Source: JALYZC01 sp963725645 | Lineage (GTDB): Bacteria; Actinomycetota; Thermoleophilia; Solirubrobacterales; Solirubrobacteraceae | DNA: 64,000 nucleotides | Reading direction: 5' to 3' | Assembly: GCA_963725645.1 (NCBI GenBank) | Contig: CAVRZD010000006.1 | Coordinates: forward strand, 372,001 to 436,000 | Notes under the pieces: model-generated | What the model was told of the DNA's origin: nothing | Databases searched by the model: none | Seen by the model: the letters and a program-made list of their open reading frames with translations, nothing else | In this document: piece after piece, positions 17,762 through 26,855 of the stretch | Numbering within the stretch: the stretch's first letter is position 1 | How the letters are laid out: every line of letters begins with the position of its first letter | Program-made: the position numbers and the translations under genes

Positions 17762-20692
17762 ATGGGTCTGGGAGAGGTGCGCTTGACGGTGCGGACCACC
17801 GCGTGGCTGCTCGCCGCCGCGCTGGTGGCGACGTTCGCCCTGGCGGCGCCGGCCGCGGCCGACGACGCGCCATACGGCCAGAACGACGCCGGCGGGTTCC
17901 GCAACGTGCTGCCCGCGGGCGAGGGCGGGACCGACAACGCGCTGCAGTTCGCCGCGTTCCAGGCCAACGGGGCGATCCCGCCGCACTTCGACGATCAGCT
18001 CAAGCTCTACACCGGTCTGGTCGCCGCCTCGCCCGGACTCACGCACGACCAGATCCCCAACTACTTCAAGGACGCGACCTTCGGCGTGCGGCCCGGGGAC
18101 GTCGAGTCGACCGAGCACCCGCGCCCGGGCCTGACGATCGTGCGCGATCGCTACGCCGTCCCGCACATCTACGGCGCGACCCACGGCGACGTGATGTTCG
18201 GCACCGGCTGGGCGGGCGCCGAGGACCGGCTCTTCCTCATGGACATCCTGCGCCACACCGGCCGCGCGCAGCTCTCCTCGTTCGCCGGCGGCGCCGCCGG
18301 CAACCGCGCGATGGACCGCACGCAATGGGCGCTCGCCCCCTACACCGAGGCCGACCTGCAGAGCCAGATCGACCACGCCAGCGAGATCTACGGCGACGTC
18401 GGGCGACAGGTGGTCGGCGACGTAACCGAGTACGTGGCCGGGATCAACGCGTACATCGACATGGCCGTCAACCCGCTCAACGCCGCCAGCAAGCTCCCGG
18501 CCGAGTACGCCGCCTTCGGCAAGGTGCCCCAGCACTTCACCCCCACCGACGTGATCGCCACGGCCTCCCTGATCGGAGGGATCTTCGGCAAGGGCGGCGG
18601 CAACGAGGTCAACTCCGCCCTCACGCTGCAGGCGTTCCAGCGCCGCTTCGGCGACCGCGCCGGGCGGGCCGCGTGGGTGGACTTCCGCTCCAAGAACGAT
18701 CCCGAAGCGCCCACCACGGTCGCCAAGCCCTTCCCCTACGAGACGACCTCGCCGTTCGCGTCGCGCGGCCTCGCCATCCCCGATCTCGGATCCGTGCATT
18801 TCATGCCGACCGCCCCGCCGGTGAGCGGGACGTCCTCGGCCGCCGCCACGCGCACCACGACCCCGGCCGGGATCCGCGTCCCCAACGACGGCTCGATCGG
18901 TGCGCGCCTCGCCCGCTCGCTCTTCGGCCACGGCGGTCTCGCCTCCAACTGGGAGCTCGTCTCCAAGCGCCGTTCCGCCAACGGCCATGCGATCGCGGTG
19001 ATGGGTCCGCAGGTCGGCTACTACGTCCCCGAGATCCTGATGGAGGAGGACCTCCACGGCCCCGGCATCGACGCGCGCGGGGCGACGTTCCCCGGCGTCA
19101 ACCTCTACGTCCAACTGGGGCACGGGCGCGACTACGCGTGGAGCGCCACGACGGCGACCTCCGACAACGTCGACACCTTCGCCGAGGTCCTCTGCCAGGA
19201 CGACGCGCATTACCTCTACCGGGGCACGTGCACGGCGATGGAGAAGCTCGACGACGCGAACTCGTGGGTCCCCAACGCGGCCGACCAGACGCCGCCGGGT
19301 TCCGAGACCCTGACGGCCTACCGCACGGTGCACGGGATCGTGTACGCGCGCGGGACCGTGGGCGGTCGCCGGGTGGCGTTCGTGTCGGCCCGCACGACGT
19401 ACTTCCACGAGGCCGACAGCGCGCTCGGGTTCCTCCAGCTCAACGACCCGAACTTCCTCACCGGCCCACAGCGCTTCCAGACGGCGGCGTCGAACATCAA
19501 CTTCGGCTTCAACTGGTCCTACGTCAACGCCGACCACATCGCCTACTACCACTCCGGCTGGTATCCCCAGCGCGCGCCGGGCACCTCGCCGGACTTCCCG
19601 ATCCTCGGCACCGGCGAGTACGACTGGCAGGGCTACGACCCGCGGCTGCACACGCTCAGTGTCCTGCCCTTCGGCGCCCATCCGAACGCGATCGACCCGG
19701 ACTACCTCGTCTCCTGGAACAACAAGCAGGCGCCGTCCTGGTCGGCCGCCGACGACAAGTACTCCTTCGGGTCGGTGTACCGCTCGCAGATGATCGAGGC
19801 CCTGATCCGGCGCGACCTCGGCGGCCGGCGCAAGCTGCGGATCGAGCAGCTCGTCCACGCGATGGAGGAGCCCGCCACCCAGGACATCCGCTCCTTTGCG
19901 CTGTGGCCGAGCCTCAAGCGCGTGCTCGGCGTGCCGTCGGACCCGAAGCTCCGCGCCGCGGTCGCCCTGCTCGACGCCTGGTACGCGCGCGGCGCGCACC
20001 GCCGCGACCTCGATGGCGACGGCCGCTACGACGACGACGCCGCGGTCACGCTCATGGACGCCTGGTGGCCGCGCCTCGTGGCCGCCGAGTTCCGCCCCGC
20101 GCTCGGCGCGGACGTGTTCGACGCGCTGCGGAGCAAGATGCTCCCGACCGGCGCGGCCGATCCGGCTGCGGGTCCCTCGGCACCGGACTTCGCCGACGGG
20201 TGGTACGGCTACGTGAGCAAGGACCTGCGCGACCTGCTCAACCCGCTGCCGGCGAAGAAGCGCTGCCGCACGGTGCGCCGCCGTGTCCACAGCGGCGGCC
20301 GGGTGCGCACGCGGCGGGTACGCGTGTGCACGAAGGCCAAGGCGAAGACCAGGACCGCGGCCGCCTCGAAGCGCCGGACGAAGCCGAAGACGAAGAAGAA
20401 GGCCAAGCCGAAGCCGCCGGCCGTGCGCGGGCGCTACTCGCGCGTGTACTGCGGCAACGGGTCGCTGCCGGCCTGCCGCACGGCGCTGCTGGCGTCGCTG
20501 GCCGACGCGCTGGGCGTCAGTCACGCGGACCTGTACGGGCAGTCGGCCGCGTGCAAGTCCGACGCCCAGGCGAGCTGCTTCGACACGAACCGCTGGACGG
20601 CCGCGAGCGCGATCTCGATCCCGCCGTTCGCGTTCCAGAACCGGCCGACGTTCCAGCAGGTCGTCGAGTTGAGCCGAACGCTTCCGCGCTAG
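17762..20692 (+). CDS. Secreted penicillin-acylase-family Ntn hydrolase with Lys/Arg-rich insert
   Basis: The 976-residue preproprotein has a signal peptide (TTAWLLAAALVATFALAAPAAA). An alpha subunit includes RDRYAVPHIYG and GTGWAGAEDRLFLMD. A spacer leads to the autocatalytic site GLASNWEL; Ser about 395 becomes the N-terminal nucleophile of the beta subunit, followed by SANGHAIAVMGPQ. Relatives hydrolyse beta-lactam side chains, acyl-homoserine lactones or cyclic lipopeptides. A strongly basic segment at about residues 830-890 carries repeated Lys/Arg/Ala/Pro and two Cys, and is unusual for the family. A quorum-quenching role is possible but not shown. Confidence 0.9.
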   Translation: MGLGEVRLTVRTTAWLLAAALVATFALAAPAAADDAPYGQNDAGGFRNVLPAGEGGTDNALQFAAFQANGAIPPHFDDQLKLYTGLVAASPGLTHDQIPNYFKDATFGVRPGDVESTEHPRPGLTIVRDRYAVPHIYGATHGDVMFGTGWAGAEDRLFLMDILRHTGRAQLSSFAGGAAGNRAMDRTQWALAPYTEADLQSQIDHASEIYGDVGRQVVGDVTEYVAGINAYIDMAVNPLNAASKLPAEYAAFGKVPQHFTPTDVIATASLIGGIFGKGGGNEVNSALTLQAFQRRFGDRAGRAAWVDFRSKNDPEAPTTVAKPFPYETTSPFASRGLAIPDLGSVHFMPTAPPVSGTSSAAATRTTTPAGIRVPNDGSIGARLARSLFGHGGLASNWELVSKRRSANGHAIAVMGPQVGYYVPEILMEEDLHGPGIDARGATFPGVNLYVQLGHGRDYAWSATTATSDNVDTFAEVLCQDDAHYLYRGTCTAMEKLDDANSWVPNAADQTPPGSETLTAYRTVHGIVYARGTVGGRRVAFVSARTTYFHEADSALGFLQLNDPNFLTGPQRFQTAASNINFGFNWSYVNADHIAYYHSGWYPQRAPGTSPDFPILGTGEYDWQGYDPRLHTLSVLPFGAHPNAIDPDYLVSWNNKQAPSWSAADDKYSFGSVYRSQMIEALIRRDLGGRRKLRIEQLVHAMEEPATQDIRSFALWPSLKRVLGVPSDPKLRAAVALLDAWYARGAHRRDLDGDGRYDDDAAVTLMDAWWPRLVAAEFRPALGADVFDALRSKMLPTGAADPAAGPSAPDFADGWYGYVSKDLRDLLNPLPAKKRCRTVRRRVHSGGRVRTRRVRVCTKAKAKTRTAAASKRRTKPKTKKKAKPKPPAVRGRYSRVYCGNGSLPACRTALLASLADALGVSHADLYGQSAACKSDAQASCFDTNRWTAASAISIPPFAFQNRPTFQQVVELSRTLPR

Positions 20693-20699
20693 ACCGCGT

Positions 20700-21203
20700 T
20701 CACCTCGGAGGGGACTGGCGGCGCCTGATCGCCAGACGACGGAGCGGGATCGCGTACCAGACGATTCCGAAGGCCAGCAGCGTGACGGCCGTGGTGACCA
20801 CGGTCGCCGCGGTCCCGAAGAGGATGTGGGTGATGAGTGTGATCGCCCCCGTCATCGCGATCGCCAGCACCGTCAGACCCGCGATCGTGAGGCGATTCGC
20901 CTCCTCGACGAGGTACTCCTTGTCGCGATGGCGGAACTCGAGGCGGTGGTGCATGGAGGGGGCGATCAGCAGCACGGCGGCGAGCCCGGTGGACAGCAGC
21001 ACTCCGAAGTAGAGCCTGCGCTCGAACGCGGTCATCCGGTCGAAACCCTGGTTGAACGGGACGACCAGGAGGAAGGCGAAGAGCACCTGCACGCCGGGGA
21101 GGGCGACGCGCAACTCGTTGAGGAGCTCGAGCAGGTTCCGGTCGGCGCGCTCGAACGGCGTCTCGTCGCGGTCGGGTTCCCTTTGCGGGGGCTGCGCGCT
21201 CAC
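20700..21203 (-). CDS. DUF6328-type small membrane protein
   Basis: The 167-residue protein begins at GTG 21203, overlapping the upstream gene's stop by GTGA. The N-terminus is soluble and acidic (DETPFERADRNLLELLNELRVALPGVQVLFAFLLVVPF). Four hydrophobic helices follow, and a basic tail (RRLAIRRRQ) completes it. I assign DUF6328 from the LLNELRVALPGVQVLFAFLL block from memory. Its function is unknown. It is translationally coupled to the TMEM175-like channel gene. Confidence 0.75.
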   Translation of the reverse strand: MSAQPPQREPDRDETPFERADRNLLELLNELRVALPGVQVLFAFLLVVPFNQGFDRMTAFERRLYFGVLLSTGLAAVLLIAPSMHHRLEFRHRDKEYLVEEANRLTIAGLTVLAIAMTGAITLITHILFGTAATVVTTAVTLLAFGIVWYAIPLRRLAIRRRQSPPR

Positions 21204-21799
21204 GGCTTGGGGGTTCCCAGCCAGCGTCCCGGGATGTACGCGAGGGCGACGAGCAGGCACATGGCCACGCTGACGTAGGCGTTGACGAACGCCACCGCGA
21301 TCGCCAGGAGGTAGGCGATCCAGCCGGTCGTGCCGCGGACGAACAGCTCGCGCCGGTCGGCGTCGCTCAGGTCAACCTGCACCAGCTGGTCGCGGCGGCG
21401 GAGGTAGAGGCTGACGCTCGCGAAACCGAAGGCCATCAGGAGGAACGAGGCCGCATACACGGCGGTGGCCACGTCCTGCCCCTCGGACTCGCGGAGGTAC
21501 TCGGCCATCAGCGCGGTCGTGAAGGGGATGAAGGCGACCGACATCAACAGGAACAGGTTGAGGAACAGGAGCGGGCGGTTGACCTCCCGGACGCTGTCGA
21601 ACAGCCCGTGGTGGTTGACCCAGATGATCCCGATCGTGATGAAGCTGACGACGAAGCCGGCGAACGAAGGCCACTCCTGCCCGAGGGCGTGCCACAGGTC
21701 GTGCCCGTGGCCGTCTGGAACGTGGACCTCGAGCACGAGGAGCGTGATCGCGATGGCGAACACGCCGTCGGAGAAGGCTTCGAGTCGGGCGGTCTTCAT
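21200..21799 (-). CDS. TMEM175-family (DUF1211) potassium channel-like protein
   Basis: The 199 residues have about six membrane helices. They begin with the family signature RLEAFSDGVFAIAITLLVLEV (RxxxFSD motif), which lines the pore in bacterial TMEM175 channels. The ATG at 21799 was chosen because the signature begins four residues in; the longer form adds an atypical basic leader. Bacterial members conduct K+ and lack the P-loop selectivity filter. It forms a two-gene operon with the DUF6328-type gene by a 4-nt overlap. Confidence 0.88.
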   Translation of the reverse strand: MKTARLEAFSDGVFAIAITLLVLEVHVPDGHGHDLWHALGQEWPSFAGFVVSFITIGIIWVNHHGLFDSVREVNRPLLFLNLFLLMSVAFIPFTTALMAEYLRESEGQDVATAVYAASFLLMAFGFASVSLYLRRRDQLVQVDLSDADRRELFVRGTTGWIAYLLAIAVAFVNAYVSVAMCLLVALAYIPGRWLGTPKP

Positions 21800-21868
21800 A
21801 CGGCGCCGAAAGCATCCCACCGGGAGGGGTCGCGCCGCCACGCCCGCCTCGCTAATCTGGTCCCGCCC

Positions 21869-21942
<74 letters not shown>

Positions 21943-21951
21943 CCTTACGGA

Positions 21952-21973
21952 AGCCCCGCTACCGCGGGGTTTT
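21952..21973 (+). terminator. Rho-independent terminator of tRNA-Thr
   Basis: CCCCGC-TACC-GCGGGG followed by TTTT, 10 nt after the tRNA. It overlaps the end of the antisense NTF2-like pseudogene. Confidence 0.85.
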
Positions 21974-22371
21974 CGCCGTTTCGGGGTCGTAGAACTCGCG
22001 GTAGCGCGTGATCTTGCTTCCACGGAACGTGTAGATCGCATAGATGCGGGAACTCACGCTCGCCCCGCTGGCTGCTCCGCGCCCGTGTTCGCGGGCGACG
22101 ACAAGCACGTCGTCGCCACAGTCAACGAACCGCTCAGCCTCAAAGCTGTACTGCTCGAAGTCGCTCCAGCCAACGCTCGAACGACTCGCGTACTCCCTCA
22201 TGGCCACGGTAGATGCGTCCGTCTGCGCTCTGCGGGTCTTCGACCCACTCGATATCGGGATCACAGGTCTGCGCGATCAACTCGGGCAACGCTGCGAGGA
22301 TCGCCTGCTTGTCCATGTCCGCTGCCCCGGCGTAAAAGCCCTTCAAGAACTCGACGTTCTCCTGAGAGCAT
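21959..22371 (-). pseudogene. NTF2/SnoaL-like protein, frameshifted
   Basis: The start codon at 22371 carries the family box, but one extra C after the ATG puts MSQENVEF out of frame. Downstream, GHEGVRESFERWLE and the next block (SDFEQYSFEAERFVDCGDDVLVVAREHGRG...YTFRGSKITRYREFYD) lie in two frames, joined near 22155. The span of 413 nt is 3n+2, consistent with two single-base insertions. The complete product would be an NTF2-fold cone of about 136 residues. Either the gene is dead or the sequence has errors. Confidence 0.75.
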
Positions 22372-22386
22372 CGCCCGCCCAGTATC
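22369..22386 (-). promoter_or_regulatory. NTF2-type start box, copy 1
   Basis: Exact 18-bp box GATACTGGGCGGGCGATG on the minus strand at the start of the NTF2-like pseudogene. Just upstream is a scar of an NTF2 3' end reading EAVGLR. Confidence 0.7.
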
Positions 22387-22472
22387 TCGTAGCCCCACGG
22401 CTTCTCGTAGCTGAGTAGGTGTTACGTAAAGGCCAGAATGCCCGGTCCCTGCCCGGTTCCCTGAAGCTGTGC

Positions 22473-22868
22473 CTACTCCCGCAGTCCCACGGCTTCGAGG
22501 GCTTCGGCTTCAGACTCGTAGGTGGTCCACCTGACGATCCTTTTCGCTTGCCACTCGGTCACATGCCACGACCTCTGCTGGACCGGCGTTTCGCTCTCCG
22601 CCCCGCGAGCGCGATTGTGCAGCTCCCCGAGCGTCACGTTTCCAAGGTCACGTACCGCGACAACCTCGCTGTGGAAGTCGGGGAACGTGCCACGCAAGCT
22701 CTCCCACCAGCGGCGGACGCCATCATGCCCTCGATACTCGCCCTCGATGGGAGCCAGCCGTGGGGAGGCCGCGACCTCAGTGTCGAAGAAGGCCAGAAAG
22801 GCGTCGAGATCCCCGGCGTTGAACGCCTCAGATGCGCGGCGGAACAACTCCACGTTCTCCTGCGACAT
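22473..22868 (-). CDS. NTF2/SnoaL-like protein
   Basis: The 131-residue protein begins MSQENVELFRRASEAFNAGD and ends ALEAVGLRE, both hallmarks of this paralogous family. The middle has the pocket motif EYRGHDGVRRWWESLRGTFPDFHSEVVAV. NTF2/SnoaL folds are small cones that bind or isomerise hydrophobic ligands; none of this set has a recognised catalytic His/Asp pair, so the role is unknown. ATG 22868 was chosen over 22907 because it is the family start and lies inside the 18-bp box, implying a leaderless mRNA. Confidence 0.85.
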   Translation of the reverse strand: MSQENVELFRRASEAFNAGDLDAFLAFFDTEVAASPRLAPIEGEYRGHDGVRRWWESLRGTFPDFHSEVVAVRDLGNVTLGELHNRARGAESETPVQQRSWHVTEWQAKRIVRWTTYESEAEALEAVGLRE

Positions 22869-22883
22869 CGCCCGCCCAGTATC
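22866..22883 (-). promoter_or_regulatory. NTF2-type start box, copy 2
   Basis: Exact GATACTGGGCGGGCGATG at the start of the intact NTF2-like gene. An NTF2 3'-end scar (EAVALR) lies about 15 nt upstream. Confidence 0.75.
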
Positions 22884-22910
22884 TCCCTCTGGCCCGCGCA
22901 GCGCCACAGC

Positions 22911-22980
22911 TTCCTCTACGACCCACTTTGGCTCGGCGGTCCCAATCCCGCCGCTGCGGGTCCCGGTGCCGACGTGAGCG
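22911..22980 (+). repeat. 70-bp direct repeat, copy 1
   Basis: Copy 1 of a 70-bp repeat; the second copy is at 23814-23883 in the same orientation, with two mismatches. The core contains a stem (CGGCGG/CCGCCG) around TCCCAATC that resembles a tRNA T arm. The pair brackets the plus-strand NTF2-like gene. Confidence 0.85.
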
Positions 22981-23141
22981 TCCCGGTCGAGCGCGCTACT
23001 GCTTTTCGTTCATTTGGATCGTCTGACGGTCGACTCGCGAGACACTCGTAAGCAGGCGAAAGCGGCAGTGGCTCCGTCACTCACGAGCCGGTGTGCCGTC
23101 TGGTTTGATGCGCGAAACGGCATTTGAGGAGGCGCACGAAG

Positions 23142-23582
23142 ATGTCCGATCTCGATGACTTCAAGGAGCGGTACCGCCGCTCGCTCGAGGCGTTCACCAA
23201 GGGCGACCCGGAGCCGCAGAAACCCCTGTGGTCTCGCTGGGAGGAGGTGACGCTGGCGAACCCCTTCGGCCCTCCGGCAAAGGGCTCGGCGCGGGTGTTC
23301 GAGGCGATGGACAGCGCCGCCGCGGCGATTCGCGAGGGCGAAGACCTGACCTTTGAGGTCATCTCGTCGTACGAGACCAACGATCTCGCCTATGAGGTCG
23401 CCATTCAAGGTGGCAGGATGAAGCTCGGTGACTCCCCGGAGATGGTCCCGGTGGCCTTACGCGTCACGTCGATCTTCCGGCGTGAGGACGATGGCTGGAA
23501 GCTCGTCCACCGTCACGCCGACCCGATCACGCAACAGCGCCGGCCCGAATCGCTCGTGCAGTCGAGCAGAGGACCGGCCTGA
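23142..23582 (+). CDS. NTF2-like/DUF4440 family protein
   Basis: The 146 residues start at ATG 23142 with GAGGAGG 9 nt upstream, so this member uses a normal ribosome-binding site and not the leaderless box. The fold resembles DUF4440/SgcJ: an N-terminal helix (DDFKERYRRSLEAFTKGD), DLTFEVISSYETNDLAYEVAIQGG, and RVTSIFRREDDGWKLVHRHADP. It is the only NTF2-like gene here on the plus strand with a distinct N-terminus. It sits between the two 70-bp direct repeats, which suggests arrival as a separate segment. Confidence 0.85.
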   Translation: MSDLDDFKERYRRSLEAFTKGDPEPQKPLWSRWEEVTLANPFGPPAKGSARVFEAMDSAAAAIREGEDLTFEVISSYETNDLAYEVAIQGGRMKLGDSPEMVPVALRVTSIFRREDDGWKLVHRHADPITQQRRPESLVQSSRGPA

Positions 23583-23813
23583 TAGCCATCGCGGTCAAGC
23601 GGCTACTGCATCGAGCTACAACCAGGAGTCCGGCGGCGCTCAGCGTCGCTGTCGCAATGGACGAGATCCGGCAGTCTCCGCCCGCGCCGCGCACGTCTCC
23701 TCGGGGTGGGAAACCAGGACCCGTGGCAGCACTGCTAGAGAGCAGCAGCGGGCGGGATCCACCAGACGCCGATCGGAACTCGCAAACTGCGGGGTACAAC
23801 TTGACGTAAGACA

Positions 23814-23883
23814 TTCCTCGACGACCGACTTTGGCTCGGCGGTCCCAATCCCGCCGCTGCGGGTCCCGGTGCCGACGTGAGCG
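23814..23883 (+). repeat. 70-bp direct repeat, copy 2
   Basis: 68 of 70 positions match the copy at 22911-22980. The stretch 23583-23813 between the NTF2-like gene and this repeat shows no coding or RNA signal. Confidence 0.85.
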
Positions 23884-23888
23884 GTCGC

Positions 23889-23925
23889 CTACTCTCGCAG
23901 CCCGGCGGCTTCGAGGCCCTCCGCC
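23889..23925 (-). pseudogene. 3'-end remnant of an NTF2-like gene
   Basis: The minus strand reads AEGLEAAGLRE and then stop, the diagnostic C-terminus of the NTF2-like family, with no gene body attached. It lies 10 nt beyond the MMPL stop. An NTF2 N-terminal remnant in the same orientation lies at 26479-26661. Confidence 0.75.
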
Positions 23926-23934
23926 TGGCCCCCG

Positions 23935-26236
23935 TCAGTGAGAGGGCGGTGTCCCGACGCCTGCGGGTGGGCGGCGTGGTTCCGGCGGCGGTTCTTGGGC
24001 CAGGGGCTCCGGGGACGGGGTCCCCTCGACGCTGAGGCGGGGAATCCATTCGAGCCAAGTGGGGAGGTACCAGTTGCGGTCGCCGAGGAGTTGCATGACG
24101 GCGGGGATGAGGAGGAGCCTGACGAGGGTGGCATCGAGTGCGAGTGCGACGGCGACGCCGAAGCCCATCTCTTGGAATGCGACGAGCTGGCCGTGGGCGA
24201 AGCCGATGTACACGACGATGATGATGGCCGCCGCGCCGGTGATGAGGCGGGCGGTGGAGGCGACGCCGTAGACGATCGCCCCGTCGGTGTCGCCGGTGTG
24301 GCTCCAGCGTTCGCGGATGCGGCTGAGTAGGAAGACCTGGTAGTCCATCGAGAGGCCGAACAGGACGGAGAACAGGAAGATGGGCACCCATGAGTCGATC
24401 CGTGCGGCTGTCTTGAAGCCCAGTAGGTCGGCGCCCACCCCGTGCTGGAAGACGAGCACGAGGATTCCGTAGGCCGCGCCGACGGAGAGCAGGTTGACGG
24501 CGATGCTGGTGAGCGGGATGACGATCGACCGGAACGCGAGGGTCAGAACCACGAGGCTCAACGCGAGCACGAAGGCGATCACGATCGGCAGCCAGTGGCT
24601 GTCGACGGCGAACGAGTCCCGTGCTTCGGCGGGGCCGCCCCCGATGAAGACCTTGTTCGCGTTGGCGCCGAAGGCGCGCGGCACGTAGGTGTCGCGCAGG
24701 CGGTCGATTGCTGCCGAGGCTCGCTCGGTCGTGGGCTCGACCGTGAGTGGGACCGAGGCGACGGTGATCCGAGGCGCGGATTGAAGTCCCGCGGCCTGTA
24801 CGGCGAAATCCCGGTCTCGGGTGAGTGCGAGGCGGAGGCGCGCCAGTCCGGCCTGCGTCGTGCTGTTCGGGGAATGCCGCCACGACGATGTTGACCGGGT
24901 TGGTTGCGCCGCTGGGGAAGTCACGCTTGAGCGCAACGAGACCCTGCTTCGCCTCGGTGCCGTTCGGCAGCGACTCGGCTCCGGCGGCGCCGACCTTCAG
25001 GCCGAGCAGCGGGGAGGCGGCGGCCAGCAGGAGCAGCGTGGTCAGGGTCAGACTCAGCGCGGGCCGCCGGAGCACCGCAAGGATCGCTCGGCGCCATAGC
25101 GGGCCCACTTCCCCCGCGGACGCCGCGATGCGCCCCCCGATCCAGGGGAGGCGCAGGCGGTCGACGCGGTCACCGAGGACCATCAGAACCGCGGGATGGA
25201 ACGTCACGGCGACCGCGATCGACACGAGGCCCACGAGCACCGCTCCGAACCCAAGGCTGCGCAGGGTCGTGTCGGGGACTAGCAGCATCCCGAGCATGGC
25301 AATGGTCAGCGCCGCTCCGCTGAAGACCACCGCGCGCGTGGCGGTGTTGGCGACCGCCATGATCGCGTCGCGCGTCGAGCGGCCGCGGTGGCGCTCCTCA
25401 CGCAGACGGGAGACGATGAACAACGAGTAGTCGATCCCCAGCGCCAGGCCCATCGCCACGACCATGTTGGTGATGAACACGTTGAGCCGGACCGCTTGAC
25501 CGACCAGGGCCGCGAGACCGAAGGCGACGACGATCGACATGATCGCCATCAGCATTGGAATCATCGCCCCGGTGAGGGTGCCGAACACCAGCAGGAGCAC
25601 GATCAGGGCGGCCGGCAACCCGAACTTCAACTCGCCGTTGCCCAGGTCTGTCTTGGACACCTTTGTGAAGTCGTAGCCCGCGGTGTACCTGCCCGTGACG
25701 TGCACGGCGAAGCCGCCCGCACCGTTGGCTCGCTGGATGACGGGGATCAGGTCCTGGATGCGCGTGGCCTTGACCTTGTTCAGAACAAGCGGCAGCATCG
25801 TGGCGTGCCGGTCCGCCGACACGAGAGCCGCTGAGCCGCCGTCCAGGTAGCTGCGGATCTGATGCACGCTGCCGCTCGCCCGAGCTTGGCCGACGAGCGA
25901 CCGCACCCGCTGCGTAAACACCGGATCCGAGACGACCGCCCGCTCGGATCTGACGACGATCACCTCGTCGACCTTCCGCTCGCTCGGCAGCCGCGCGTCG
26001 ATCAGGTCCTTCGCGGCGAGCGATTCGGGATGGTTGGTCAGCGTCCCTTCAGGAGACAGCCCAGACGCGAGCAAGGCCCCCGTCACGCCCAACGCAACGA
26101 ACGCGATCACACCCCAGGCGATCAACACGCGCCGGGGACGCCGCGTGGCGTACGCGGCGAACCGCGACGGCCCAAGGCCGACCCACCAATGACGGGTGCC
26201 CGAATCCGCGGAGCGGGCTTCACGCTCATCCGGCAT
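23935..26236 (-). pseudogene. MMPL/RND-family membrane transporter, one frameshift
   Basis: From ATG 26236 the frame encodes the first half of an MMPL transporter: one helix (RRVLIAWGVIAFVALGVTGALL), a large outside loop, then a sterol-sensing-like bundle with GIDYSLFIVSRLREE. Near 24850-24870 the frame breaks; the rest continues one frame away (ARLRLALTRDRDF through GLSMDYQVFLLSRIRERW) to the stop at 23935. The span is 3n+1, so removing one base restores about 766 residues. MMPL proteins export lipids, glycolipids or toxic solutes. It may be a recent pseudogene or a sequencing error. Confidence 0.88.
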
Positions 26237-26399
26237 TACGCGTCCCTTCCGTGCCGCCGTGCGTGAGCGCCCACGCCCACGTGGGGAGGGTGAGCAGTCC
26301 GAGCGCGGTGGCCCACCACGTGACCGCGACCATGAACGTGACGATCCGCGCCGCTGGGTGGGTGGTGACACTGGGCGTGGGCGCCGACGTGGCCCTCAC
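26226..26399 (-). CDS. Possible small one-helix membrane protein upstream of MMPL
   Basis: An open frame from GTG 26399 encodes 57 residues with one clear membrane helix (IVTFMVAVTWWATALGLLTLPTWAWAL). Its stop overlaps the first codons of the MMPL gene. AAGGAGG abuts the GTG too closely to be a good ribosome-binding site. It could be a leader peptide translationally coupled to the transporter, or chance. No family is recognised. Confidence 0.3.
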   Translation of the reverse strand: MRATSAPTPSVTTHPAARIVTFMVAVTWWATALGLLTLPTWAWALTHGGTEGTRNAG

Positions 26400-26478
26400 C
26401 TCCTTGCGCTGACAGGCCGATCCTGCGCAGGTGCGACAGGCCCAGCATCGGTAATAGACCGTTGTCTTCGGCCGTAGT

Positions 26479-26661
26479 TCACTGCAGTCGGGCTTGTTGA
26501 CCCCGGCCGGGTCTCGCGCGCCACCGCGGCTCGTGGGTGGCCCCGTGCCGCGGACGGTCAACAAACTCGATGTCGGGATCAGCCGACTGATTCGACGAGA
26601 AGTCGCCTCGCTCCCACGCCCGAAAGATCGTGCGCACCAGCTCCATGTTCTCCTGCGACAT
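26479..26661 (-). pseudogene. 5'-end remnant of an NTF2-like gene
   Basis: MSQENMELVRTIFRAWERGDFSS...DPDIEFVDRPRHG is a standard NTF2-like N-terminus, but the frame then runs into unrelated residues and stops after 60 codons. The rest of the fold is missing. The start lies in an exact copy of the 18-bp box. Together with the remnant at 23889 it may be an NTF2 gene interrupted by the MMPL segment. Confidence 0.75.
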
Positions 26662-26676
26662 CGCCCGCCCAGTATC
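26659..26676 (-). promoter_or_regulatory. NTF2-type start box, copy 3
   Basis: Exact GATACTGGGCGGGCGATG. An NTF2 3'-end scar (LEAVAP) lies about 25-45 nt upstream. Confidence 0.7.
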
Positions 26677-26855
26677 CCCGCTCTCGCACTCGGGACGCCA
26701 GGGGCCACGGCTTCCAGGATCAGACGGACTTTCGGAAGACCGGTCTGGCGCTGCCCATGATCACGGTCCCGGCGCCGTCATGACCGGCCCGACCCTTGAC
26801 AGCCATTCTGGCCGGGTGTCGAATGGGACCAGACGGCAACTACGGAAGGGGGCCT

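Noticed and set aside
16601..20692. One continuous plus-strand frame of 1363 codons
   Set aside because: Only the part from 17762 is a gene (signal peptide, acylase). The upstream part is antisense to adhE or out of frame with the hydroxylase; its only meaningful piece is the likely hydroxylase N-terminus at 16940.
24494..26477. Plus-strand frames opposite the MMPL gene
   Set aside because: His/Asp/Arg-rich shadows with no ribosome-binding site; MMPL motifs on the other strand explain the region.
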